A stretch of 37,776 nt of DNA from assembly GCA_015056265.1 (NCBI GenBank), contig SVGR01000010.1:1-37776 (forward strand), written 5' to 3'. Positions within the stretch are counted from its first letter, which is position 1. Every line of letters starts with the position of its first letter. The DNA is from Clostridiales bacterium (GTDB lineage: Bacteria > Bacillota > Clostridia > Christensenellales > Aristaeellaceae). A program made the position numbers and the translations under genes. The notes beneath the pieces were generated by a model, which was not told the origin of the DNA, made no database searches, and saw only the letters and a program-made list of their open reading frames with translations. This document shows positions 27,713 through 36,800 of the stretch, one piece after another.

Positions 27713-27730
27713 TCCTTGCCGATTATAGGC

Positions 27731-27765
27731 AATCGCCCGTGCCTCCCTGAGAAGCACGGGCGATT
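27731..27765. terminator. Intrinsic terminator between convergent genes
   Basis: Perfect 12-bp inverted repeat AATCGCCCGTGC / GCACGGGCGATT followed by ATTTT. Confidence 0.75.
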
Positions 27766-27785
27766 ATTTTGATTATTCCGTTTGC

Positions 27786-30173
27786 TTACATGATCACCAG
27801 AATATCGTTTACATCCGCAAGCTCGCTTTCCTTGATCAGCCCTGCAGGCCGCTCCACACCATTTATGATGTACTTTTCAGGATTGCCTTCTTTATGGGCG
27901 CTGTTGTCCACCCGGATATTCAGCTTCTTACCCCGGAACATCTTTTCAGCCGTAAATCCATCCCACTGAGCAGGAATGGCGGGAGAAATAGCGATGCCGT
28001 CAATGGCGGGGCGCAAGCCCAGAATACCCTCTACGCAGCCCACCATCACCGTGGAGGCAGTGCCCGTCAGCCAATGCACATGGCCCCTGCCGGCAAAGGG
28101 GCTGTCCTTCCCTTCAATGAACTGGCCGTGAACATAGGGCTCAATGCACCGGAGATCGGCGTTTTCATTGAAGGAAGCAGGACTGGATTCCGCAAAATAC
28201 TGGAATGCCCGATTTCCGTGGCCCCGCAGCGCCTCCGCCAAAATGGCCCAGCCCTGAATCTGACAAAACACGGATCCGTTTTCCTTGGTGCCGGGATTAA
28301 ACAAAAGCATCAATGCCCCGTCAAAGGCCTCATAGCGATAAGGCGGATACATCACCTGCAGACCGTAGGGCGTATTGAGCAGTTCATTGGCTGTATCCAG
28401 AATAGCATCGGCCTGGGCTGCGGTAGCGGCGCCGCTGATGACAGCCCAGGACTGGGGATTGAGCCACATGGCGGCTTCCTTATGGTTTTTGCTGCCGATA
28501 ATTGCGCCCTTATCCGTAAAGCCGCGGATAAAGCGATCGCCCTCAAAGCATTCTTCATTCAGGGTCTTGAGCAGCTTTGCCGCCGTTTCTTTCAGATAGG
28601 CCACATATTCAGGCTCATCCTGGCAGAATTTCTGCATAATCTGAAGCGCATAGTAGAACTGGAAGGCCACAAAAGTGCTCTCCCCTTCTGCGCCCAGCCG
28701 CAGGCAGTCATTCCAGTCGGCATGCAGCCCGGCAGGCATGCCGTGGGGCCCCAGATGATTCATGGTGAAATCGATGGCCCGCTTCAGATGCTCCCTGACG
28801 GTGCCTTCATCCTTGTTGGCGAAGGGAATCACTTCATCCAGATAGGCCACATCGCCCGTTTCGGCGATATACTTATACACCGTGGGGAACAACCACATGG
28901 CATCATCCGCCCGGTAATGGGGATGACCGGTTTCCCGAACGTAACTTTCATCTTCCGGAGTATTCTCATGGCCTGCATGATGATCGAATTTCACCAGGGG
29001 CAGCCCGCCGCCATGATGTACCTGGGCAGAGAGCATAAAGGTGATCTGCTTTTTGGCCAAGGCAGGGTCGAGATGAATGATTCCCTGAATATCCTGCACC
29101 GTATCCCGGTATCCGTAGCCGTTGCGCTCACCGCAGTAGAAAAGGGAGGCCGCCCGGCTCCACACAAAGGTGGTGAAGCACTGGAACGCATTCCACGTGT
29201 TTACCATGGAATTGAAACGGGCGTCCGGGGTGTGGATCTTGAGATGATCCAGTTCCCCGTGCCAATAGGAGATCAGCTGATGCAGCTCAGCGCCGACTTT
29301 TCCGTCCACATCCTTATACTGATCCAGAATGTCCCTGGCCTGATATTCGCTTTTCTGGCCCAGCATGAAGGCGATGGATTTCTTTTCTCCAGGCTGCAGG
29401 ATGATCTTCACCTGCAGGGCGCCGCAGGGATTGCTGTTGTAATTGAGTGTGTTGTCGCAAGCGCCGTTTTCCACCGCCCTGGGATTGGTAAAGCGGTTTC
29501 TCCCCAGGAATTGCTCACGGCTGCCGGTAAAGGAGGCCACCGGGGCGCCGGCCACACCGAAGAACCGTTCAGATCCATTGCTGCCGTCCGGCTTCACATG
29601 GCAGAATTCATTGATGTGCTGCAAAATGAAATCGCCTTTGAAATCGGTACGGGTGATAAACTGGGTATACTGCAGATTCACCATATCCTGGGTATAAAAA
29701 TTTTCGCAAGTAAATTCGCAATAACCGAAAGCGCTGATCGTACGTTCCCGATCACTCTTGTTTTCCAGCGTCAGCCGCCACACTTCATGGGTGGCGCCCA
29801 TGGGCACATAATACAGTGCACGGCTCTCCACGCCGGCGTATTGGCTCACAAATTCGGTATAGGACGTACCGTGGTGACATTCAGTCTGATACTGATCCAG
29901 GGGCTTTGCAACCGGCCGCCAGGATGCGGACCAGAAATCTCCGTTTTCTTCATCCCTTAGATAGATATAGCGCCCCGGTTCATCAAACTGATTAAAGGTA
30001 TAGCGCAGGATACGGCCTGCCGCACCGGATTTGACAAAGCTGTAGCCACCGGCATTGACAGTAATGATAGCGCCGTAATCAGGGGAGCCCAGATAATTGG
30101 CCCAGGGAGCAGGGGTATTGGGATTGGTAATCACGTACTCCCGCTTCACATCATCGAAAAAACCGTATTGCAT
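27786..30173 (-). CDS. Glycoside hydrolase family 94 phosphorylase (cellobiose/chitobiose phosphorylase-like)
   Basis: MQYGFFDDVKREYVITNPNTPAPWANYLG N-terminus; LHADWNDCLRLG catalytic region; C-terminal DPxIP-like region. Confidence 0.9.
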   Translation of the reverse strand: MQYGFFDDVKREYVITNPNTPAPWANYLGSPDYGAIITVNAGGYSFVKSGAAGRILRYTFNQFDEPGRYIYLRDEENGDFWSASWRPVAKPLDQYQTECHHGTSYTEFVSQYAGVESRALYYVPMGATHEVWRLTLENKSDRERTISAFGYCEFTCENFYTQDMVNLQYTQFITRTDFKGDFILQHINEFCHVKPDGSNGSERFFGVAGAPVASFTGSREQFLGRNRFTNPRAVENGACDNTLNYNSNPCGALQVKIILQPGEKKSIAFMLGQKSEYQARDILDQYKDVDGKVGAELHQLISYWHGELDHLKIHTPDARFNSMVNTWNAFQCFTTFVWSRAASLFYCGERNGYGYRDTVQDIQGIIHLDPALAKKQITFMLSAQVHHGGGLPLVKFDHHAGHENTPEDESYVRETGHPHYRADDAMWLFPTVYKYIAETGDVAYLDEVIPFANKDEGTVREHLKRAIDFTMNHLGPHGMPAGLHADWNDCLRLGAEGESTFVAFQFYYALQIMQKFCQDEPEYVAYLKETAAKLLKTLNEECFEGDRFIRGFTDKGAIIGSKNHKEAAMWLNPQSWAVISGAATAAQADAILDTANELLNTPYGLQVMYPPYRYEAFDGALMLLFNPGTKENGSVFCQIQGWAILAEALRGHGNRAFQYFAESSPASFNENADLRCIEPYVHGQFIEGKDSPFAGRGHVHWLTGTASTVMVGCVEGILGLRPAIDGIAISPAIPAQWDGFTAEKMFRGKKLNIRVDNSAHKEGNPEKYIINGVERPAGLIKESELADVNDILVIM

Positions 30174-30230
30174 GGTATTCCTCCTCCTGTGATGCTGAAA
30201 ATATGCAAATTTTGTTTTTCATCTAATGGT

Positions 30231-30259
30231 ATCATAGCACATTTTTCCATTTAATTCAA
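30231..30259 (-). promoter_or_regulatory. Sigma-A-type promoter of the GH94 gene
   Basis: Minus strand TTGAAT - 17 nt - TATGAT. Confidence 0.65.
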
Positions 30260-30298
30260 GGGAATGGGGCCTGTATCCCCTGCAGATATGGCTGCATT

Positions 30299-32560
30299 TT
30301 AACCATTTTCTATCATCTTTCGCACCAAATACTCCACATGCCGGCGTGCAAAATTGGCCCCGGCAGCGGCCTGGGCTTCCGTTTGGGGGGCGTCCCCCAT
30401 CAGCATAGTGAACTGACTCACCTTCAGGCCCAGAGCCTCCTGCATTTCCTGATCGCTGCCATGGGGGGATACCAGATAATAACACAAAAGGGAATCCCTT
30501 TGCCCCATGCGGTGGGCCCGATCCTCCGCCTGAGAATGCACCGCCGGTGACCAATCCAGTTCCCCAAAAACCACACAGGTGGCTGCCTGCAGATTAAGCC
30601 CGCTGGCAGCCCGGAGGGAAATGCAGCACAGATTGGTTTTCCCGGCCATGAAGCGATCCACCGCATCTTCCTTTTTGCTCATGTTTTCTCGGCCAGTAAT
30701 GAAAACGGGATGCTCCCCTTTCAGCTCCTTGCGGTAAATGTCCATTACGGCATGATGATGGGCAAAGAGCAGCACTTTTTCGCCTGCTGCCAGCAGCGCC
30801 TTTACAAATTGGCACACATATCCGGCCTTGGCAAGGCCGGTTGCCTGGCGCTCTTCCTGGGAAATCTGATCCTCAAGCAGTGCCTTTTCCGATGGGGATA
30901 GATCCCCTTGCCTCTGCCAGCGATACAGTTTTTCCCGAACGCCCCCCATCAATTGCTGATAGAGTGCATCATCCGCATCAATTTCCTGTACAAGCCGCCG
31001 CTTTTCCGGCAATTCCGGCAGCACTTCCTGCTTGGTTCGGCGCAGCATCAGCCCTTCCCTACGCAGATGATCACCCAAAAGCTGGGGCTTCATCACAATT
31101 TTATTGCCGTATCCTGCGCACCATTCCCGGGTGAAGGATTCCCAATCTCCCAGGAAATGATAATCCAGGATATTCACTACATTCCATATTTCGCCGCCGT
31201 AATTGTAAATGGGCGTTCCGGACAAGCCCATCACCCGCCGGCAGGATTCGGAAAGCAGACTGGCCGCGCTGTATTTTTCCGTCCCGGTACGGCGCAATTC
31301 CTGCACCTCGTCAAAGATAACCGTATGAAATTTCATCTGCGGCAGTGCCTGCTTCCAGCCCCGCAGCAAAAGATAATGCAAGATATACACATCCGCCTCC
31401 GGAAGCGGATAAGGCGTCAGCCCCTTGATCACATGAATGCGGGGTTCCTTCCCCTGAATACGAAGAAAGCGGGCCGTTTCCCGCTGCCAGTTGCGCACAA
31501 GATGGGGCGGCGGCACGATCAGCAAGGGGAATTTTCCCTCCTGCGCTGCGCATGCCAGGGCCTGCACAGTCTTCCCCAAGCCCATTTCATCGGCCAGCAG
31601 CGCCCTTTCCGTCAGAAGCAGCCAGGCAAGCCCCGCCTGCTGGAAGGGCCGCAACTCCCCGCAAAACACCGCCGGTGACAGCCTGGGGGCCGGCAATGCC
31701 ATGCGGGCCTGCTGCCTGCGTCGATGGTAGTTTCTGGCGTCCATGAGCGCCTTTTCCCAGCGCGCCCGGTCCCGCTGCGCAACCTGCAGGGGATAGCGCA
31801 TCATCAGCCAGTTCACATCCCCGATAATGCGGCTGTGGGCAGTAAAACGTGCCTCTCCCCGTTTGGCGTCACAGCCCGGGAACAGACGCTTGGCCATCTC
31901 CGTCACCCCGGGATCCCCTTTGATCACCCAGCATTTCCGCCTGGCGTTATAGGAAAGCACACCGTAATAATACGCGGCCTTTTCCTGATCCCGCAGATAC
32001 GGGGGCACATCTTCATTGGCAATGTCCCGGAGAATATCATCTTCAATCCCTGCAGAAAAATCATTCGGCAACATGGATGGCATCTTCTCAGCCGCTTCTG
32101 GCAGCACGTTATCCTCCATAGGAATCGCATCCTCTGAAATTGCAGGCTCTGCTTTCTCTGAAACCGGTATTCCTTCTTGCCGTCCTTCCTTAGAGGCATC
32201 CACCGAAAGCCCCCAGAGCTTATGCAAGCTCACCGGATACACCGGGATCCCCCCCGCATAAGCAGGAGCGTCCTGGGTCTTTTCCCCCACCAGAATCAGG
32301 GCGTCCACCTTCCCGCTGGCCCCATACCGCATCAATTGATGGCAAACAGCCTTCATATCCATTTTCCCCCGCTTGATCTCCACACCAATTCTGCCGCATA
32401 GAAAATCGATGCGGCACCGGGGCGCAAGAGGCGCCTCATGATGAAAAGGAATGTCAGCCTGCTGCAGTGCCTGAGCAACCAAACCGTGCAGATCGTATTC
32501 ATCCTGGGTCTGGGGCGCCCGGATGCCGGCCAAGGCCTGCAAAATCATTTCAGCGGTCAT
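30299..32560 (-). CDS. SNF2-family helicase with predicted N-terminal PD-(D/E)XK nuclease-like domain
   Basis: RIDFLCGRIGVEIKRG...VCHQLMRY; ALLADEMGLGKTVQALACAA, VIFDEVQELR, GLSGTPIYNYGGEIWNV, SGLNLQAATCVVFGELDWSPAVHSQAEDRAHRMGQ; AAGGAGG RBS before ATG 32560. Confidence 0.88.
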   Translation of the reverse strand: MTAEMILQALAGIRAPQTQDEYDLHGLVAQALQQADIPFHHEAPLAPRCRIDFLCGRIGVEIKRGKMDMKAVCHQLMRYGASGKVDALILVGEKTQDAPAYAGGIPVYPVSLHKLWGLSVDASKEGRQEGIPVSEKAEPAISEDAIPMEDNVLPEAAEKMPSMLPNDFSAGIEDDILRDIANEDVPPYLRDQEKAAYYYGVLSYNARRKCWVIKGDPGVTEMAKRLFPGCDAKRGEARFTAHSRIIGDVNWLMMRYPLQVAQRDRARWEKALMDARNYHRRRQQARMALPAPRLSPAVFCGELRPFQQAGLAWLLLTERALLADEMGLGKTVQALACAAQEGKFPLLIVPPPHLVRNWQRETARFLRIQGKEPRIHVIKGLTPYPLPEADVYILHYLLLRGWKQALPQMKFHTVIFDEVQELRRTGTEKYSAASLLSESCRRVMGLSGTPIYNYGGEIWNVVNILDYHFLGDWESFTREWCAGYGNKIVMKPQLLGDHLRREGLMLRRTKQEVLPELPEKRRLVQEIDADDALYQQLMGGVREKLYRWQRQGDLSPSEKALLEDQISQEERQATGLAKAGYVCQFVKALLAAGEKVLLFAHHHAVMDIYRKELKGEHPVFITGRENMSKKEDAVDRFMAGKTNLCCISLRAASGLNLQAATCVVFGELDWSPAVHSQAEDRAHRMGQRDSLLCYYLVSPHGSDQEMQEALGLKVSQFTMLMGDAPQTEAQAAAGANFARRHVEYLVRKMIENG

Positions 32561-32585
32561 GGATATCCTCCTTATTCTCCCTTTC

Positions 32586-32613
32586 ATTATACGTCCTTTC
32601 TGGTAATTGGCAA
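32586..32613 (-). promoter_or_regulatory. Sigma-A-type promoter of the SNF2/PD-(D/E)XK gene
   Basis: Minus strand TTGCCA - 16 nt - TATAAT. Confidence 0.65.
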
Positions 32614-32722
32614 GGGAATGACGCAATTTTTCCGCATAAACAAATGCAAATTTTTCTGATCGGGCAGTTCTTTTATTTCAATTCAGATCAACTTATGGTA
32701 TACTATAAAATGAGGTGATTTT

Positions 32723-35263
32723 ATGCGGGAGACTCTTCTGGCCGTGGATGGCAACAGTCTGATGCACCGTGCCTTTCACGCCCTTCCCCTGATGGATTCA
32801 AACGGCGTCTATACCAATGCAGTGCATGGCTTTTTATCCATGCTTTTGAAAGCGGTGCAGGATCTGTCCCCCCGCTATATTGCCGTTGCCTTTGATGAGC
32901 ACGCCCCCACCTTCCGCCATACCGCCTATGCGGAATACAAGGCAGGCAGAAGGGCCACCCCGGAAGAGCTTCGCCCCCAGTTTGGCATTATAAAAGAGAT
33001 TCTTTCCGCCATGCATTTGGGCGTTCTGTCCGTCACCGGTTATGAAGCGGATGATATTTTGGGTACCCTCTCTCGCCTGTGCCGGGAAAGGGATATGGAC
33101 TGCGTTCTGCTCACCGGGGACCGGGACGCCCTGCAACTGATCGGCGAAAATACAAAAGTGCTGTTCACCCGCAAAGGAATCACCGAAAGCACGCTCTTCG
33201 ATTCCGCCGGGGTGAAGGAATACTTCGGCGTCACCCCGGAACAAGTCACCGATTGGAAGGGCCTGATGGGCGACGCCAGCGATAATATCCCCGGCATCCC
33301 CGGCGTGGGAGAAAAAACCGCTCTGAAACTGTTGAACGAATATCATACCTTGGAAAATGTTTTGGCCCATGCCCAGGAAATCAAGGGCAAGCTGGGGGAA
33401 AAAATCCGGGATAATGCCGATCTGGCCGTCTTTTCCAAGGATCTGGCCACCATCCGTCCCACCGCCCCCATCGATTTTGATCTGCCCGCCTTTGACGCCG
33501 GTTTTATGGCGCAGGGGCTGCCGACGCTGAAGAAGTATCAACTCAACGGCATCGCCGGACGCATGGAAAAGATGGGCTTGGAAGGGGATACGCCGGCAGA
33601 GGAAAGCACCGAATCAAAAGAAATTCAATTTTTTACCCTCGCCTCCGCTGATGAAATCTCCCGCTTTATTGCCAATACCGAAAATCAGCCTACCGCCCTC
33701 TATGTGACCGCCACCCATCTTTCGCTGGCGGTGCCCGGGGCACTGTATGAAATCGCCCTGCAGCAGGATATGCTATCTCCCGGCCTGATGCCGGAAGAGG
33801 CATGGCGGGCACTGACGCCCTTGCTCAGCCGCAAGCTATACGTCCATGACGGCAAAGCTCTTTTGCATATACTGCGCCAAATGGGTTTGCCCCTGCCCCT
33901 TTTCCAATGGGATACCATGCTGGGCGCTTATCTGCACAATCCCCAGGAAAAATCCTATACCCTGCAGCATTTTGCCCGGGAAGACGCCATGGGCGTGCTG
34001 CAGCTTGCCAAAAAACAAGAAAAAATGCTGCGGGATGAGGGCATGCTCTCCCTGATGCTTGACGTAGAAATGCCCCTTCTGTATGCCCTCTACGATATGG
34101 AAATTGCCGGTTTCCAGGTGGATGGCGCCGTTCTTTCCCAATTGGGCGCACAGTTTACCAGAGAAGCCGAAGAACTAAAGGAACAGGTGTATACTCTCTC
34201 TGGCGTCCGGGGCTTCAATCTCAATAGTCCCCAGCAGCTGGGCAAGGTATTGTTTGAAACGCTGGGCCTGCCCGCCGGGAAAAAGACATCCCGGGGGTAC
34301 TCTACCGACGCTGATACCCTGGAAAAACTGATCGATCTGCATCCCTGCATTGCTCCCATCCTGCAATACCGTCAGGTGGTCAAGCTCAACAGCACCTATA
34401 TCGATGCCTTGCTTCGGAAAATGGACGCCTCCGGCCGGGTACATACCACCTTCGATCAGACAGGCACCGCCACCGGCCGTATTTCCTCCAGCGAGCCCAA
34501 TCTGCAAAATATCCCGGTGCGCACCGAAATGGGCCGTGAAATCCGCAAAGCCTTTATCGCCCGCCCAGGCTTCATCCTGGCGGACGCCGATTACAGCCAG
34601 ATTGAGCTTCGGGTATTGGCCCATTTTTCCGGAGACGAGGCCATGGTAGACGCCTTCCAAAAAGGCCAGGATATCCACACCCGCACCGCCGCCGAAGTGG
34701 ACGGCATCCCCATGGATCAGGTAACCCCAGCCATGCGTTCCAGCGCCAAAGCAGTGAATTTCGGTCTGGTCTATGGCATCAGCGATTTCGGCCTGGCCCG
34801 GAACATCGGCATTTCCCGAAAACAGGCCGCCGATTTCATCGCCCGGTATTTCGCCCGCTATCCCGGGGTGAAAAGATTCATGGATGAGGCTGTAAAAAAA
34901 GGGTACGAGGATGGCTATGCGGTCACCCTGATGGGCCGCCGCCGGCAGCTGCCGGAACTGAAGGCCTCCAATGCCAACACCCGCAGTTTTGGCGAGCGGG
35001 CCGCCATGAACACGCCCGTCCAGGGTACCGCCGCCGATATCATAAAGCTGGCCATGGTGAAGGTACATCAGGCCCTGAAAAAGGAAAAGCTGCAGGCCAA
35101 GTTGATTCTGCAGGTACACGACGAACTGATGATTGAGGCTCCCAAGGAAGAAGAGACGCAAGTAATCCGCATTCTTCAGGAATGTATGGAAAGCGTGCTG
35201 CAGCTCTCCGTTCCCTTGGTGGCAGAGGTTAAATCCGGTGAAAGCTGGTATGAAACCAAATGA
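32723..35263 (+). CDS. polA: DNA polymerase I
   Basis: 5' nuclease LLAVDGNSLMHRAFHALP; family A motifs DYSQIELRVLAHFSGD, RSSAKAVNFGLVYGIS, LQVHDELMIEAP. Confidence 0.97.
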   Translation: MRETLLAVDGNSLMHRAFHALPLMDSNGVYTNAVHGFLSMLLKAVQDLSPRYIAVAFDEHAPTFRHTAYAEYKAGRRATPEELRPQFGIIKEILSAMHLGVLSVTGYEADDILGTLSRLCRERDMDCVLLTGDRDALQLIGENTKVLFTRKGITESTLFDSAGVKEYFGVTPEQVTDWKGLMGDASDNIPGIPGVGEKTALKLLNEYHTLENVLAHAQEIKGKLGEKIRDNADLAVFSKDLATIRPTAPIDFDLPAFDAGFMAQGLPTLKKYQLNGIAGRMEKMGLEGDTPAEESTESKEIQFFTLASADEISRFIANTENQPTALYVTATHLSLAVPGALYEIALQQDMLSPGLMPEEAWRALTPLLSRKLYVHDGKALLHILRQMGLPLPLFQWDTMLGAYLHNPQEKSYTLQHFAREDAMGVLQLAKKQEKMLRDEGMLSLMLDVEMPLLYALYDMEIAGFQVDGAVLSQLGAQFTREAEELKEQVYTLSGVRGFNLNSPQQLGKVLFETLGLPAGKKTSRGYSTDADTLEKLIDLHPCIAPILQYRQVVKLNSTYIDALLRKMDASGRVHTTFDQTGTATGRISSSEPNLQNIPVRTEMGREIRKAFIARPGFILADADYSQIELRVLAHFSGDEAMVDAFQKGQDIHTRTAAEVDGIPMDQVTPAMRSSAKAVNFGLVYGISDFGLARNIGISRKQAADFIARYFARYPGVKRFMDEAVKKGYEDGYAVTLMGRRRQLPELKASNANTRSFGERAAMNTPVQGTAADIIKLAMVKVHQALKKEKLQAKLILQVHDELMIEAPKEEETQVIRILQECMESVLQLSVPLVAEVKSGESWYETK

Positions 35264-35874
35264 GCAGCTATGTGATTGGCCTGACAGGAGGCATTGCCTG
35301 CGGAAAAACCAATCTATCCAACGCCCTGCGCGTCGTCGGCGCCCCGGTAATCGATGCGGATGAGATTTCCCGTTCCCTGACCGCTCCCGGCGGCAGGGCT
35401 CTGCCCGCCATCCGAAATGCCTTTGGGAACGAGGTATTCACGGGCGACACATTGGATCGGAAAGCCCTGGGTGAGATTGTGTTTTCCAATCCCGATGCAC
35501 TGGCGCAGCTCAACGCCCTTACCCATCCCCTGATCTTTCAGATCATGCGGGAGGAAATGGAAAAATACCCCGGCCCGGTAGTACTGGATGTGCCCCTGCT
35601 TTTTGAAACGGGCTTGGACAAATGGTGCGATGAAATCTGGTGCGCTTATCTTCCGCAAAAGGATCAATTGGCCCGTTTGATGGCCAGGGACGGCATCACC
35701 CGGAAAGCCGCGCTGCAACGCATCCATGCCCAAATGCCTGCCCTGGTAAAAGCAAAAAAATCCCACCATGTGATCCGCACCACCGGCAGCAAGGAAGAAA
35801 GCGCCGCCATCGTTTTATCTTTGTGGCGGCGTGTCACAAATACATTCCCTCTGGAAAAAGGAGATCAGCCGTGA
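35260..35874 (+). CDS. coaE: Dephospho-CoA kinase
   Basis: VIGLTGGIACGKTNLS P-loop; VIDADEISR; LDVPLLFETGLDKWCD; ATGA overlap with polA. Confidence 0.95.
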   Translation: MSSYVIGLTGGIACGKTNLSNALRVVGAPVIDADEISRSLTAPGGRALPAIRNAFGNEVFTGDTLDRKALGEIVFSNPDALAQLNALTHPLIFQIMREEMEKYPGPVVLDVPLLFETGLDKWCDEIWCAYLPQKDQLARLMARDGITRKAALQRIHAQMPALVKAKKSHHVIRTTGSKEESAAIVLSLWRRVTNTFPLEKGDQP

Positions 35875-36800
35875 ATCAGTTTCCCTCCCCCGCCCAGCAT
35901 CCCCCGGCCCCGGCCGCTCAGCCACCTCGCCGCCGGTCCACCATGCACCAGCAGACCCAGGGGCTCTCTCAGCCATTTGCGCAGCCGCTTTATCAGCAGC
36001 AGCCACAGCCGGTCCAGCATTCTTCCGCTCCCTATCCCGCTTCCCAATCACCCCTGCCTGCCCATCCCGTTCCCCACCAGCAGCCACCTCGGCACAAAGC
36101 ACCTATCGAACAGCATCAGGTGCATCAGAATAATATAGAAACGCACAAGAAAGAAAAGCCCAAAAAACGTACCTCTTCCCCCATCATATCCGTCTGGCAG
36201 ACGGCATTTCTCGGTCTGCTCTTGGTGTGCGTCCTGGTTTTGGTCTATCTGATGCTTCATTTCCAGAAGGGAATCCGGGATATCCATGAGCAGAATACCC
36301 AGGCTCAGCGGGCGTATCAGCGCATGGTGGAGCAGCATCGGGTCGAATATGAAAGCTGGATCCGTTACTACGCCGCCGCCAACAATCTGGATCCCGCCTA
36401 CGTTGCCGCCATCATCATGACGGAGAGCAGCTATGATCCCCAAGCCGTGAACAAAAGAACCCAGGCTACGGGGCTGATGCAGTTCATGGCCGATACCCTG
36501 GAATGGGTGGGTCCCAAGTTCGGTGTGGACGGCCATGATATGAATGCGCTCAAGGATCCCGAAACTGCCATTAAGCTGGGCTGCTATCTGCTCAATTATA
36601 TTACCAAGCAATTTGACGGCGATCCTATCCTCACTGCCTGCGCCTATCATGCCGGCTGGGGCAATGTGCGCTCCTGGCTCACCAAGTATTCAACCGACGG
36701 CAAAACCCTATCCATCGATCAGATTCCTACAGACGATACCCGCAATTATGCAAGAAAGGTGTTGAATTCCTATGCGATCTATCAGCAGCATCATTATTAA
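35871..36800 (+). CDS. Membrane-anchored lytic transglycosylase (SLT family) with Pro/Gln-rich N-terminal region
   Basis: GTG start after AAAGGAG, GTGA overlap with coaE; TM AFLGLLLVCVLVLVYLML; IIMTESSYDPQAVNKRTQATGLMQFM SLT motif. Confidence 0.88.
   Translation: MNQFPSPAQHPPAPAAQPPRRRSTMHQQTQGLSQPFAQPLYQQQPQPVQHSSAPYPASQSPLPAHPVPHQQPPRHKAPIEQHQVHQNNIETHKKEKPKKRTSSPIISVWQTAFLGLLLVCVLVLVYLMLHFQKGIRDIHEQNTQAQRAYQRMVEQHRVEYESWIRYYAAANNLDPAYVAAIIMTESSYDPQAVNKRTQATGLMQFMADTLEWVGPKFGVDGHDMNALKDPETAIKLGCYLLNYITKQFDGDPILTACAYHAGWGNVRSWLTKYSTDGKTLSIDQIPTDDTRNYARKVLNSYAIYQQHHY

Noticed and set aside
27894-29960. 688-aa plus-strand ORF opposite the GH94 phosphorylase
   Set aside because: Entirely antisense to a well-supported GH94 gene; low-complexity His/Gly/Ile-rich product typical of codon-bias shadow ORFs; no RBS or domain.
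30299-35263. DISARM-like or other multigene defence island around the SNF2 helicase
   Set aside because: Neighbours are GH94 and polA-coaE-slt; no methyltransferase, PLD nuclease, DUF1998 or other defence partner genes are visible.
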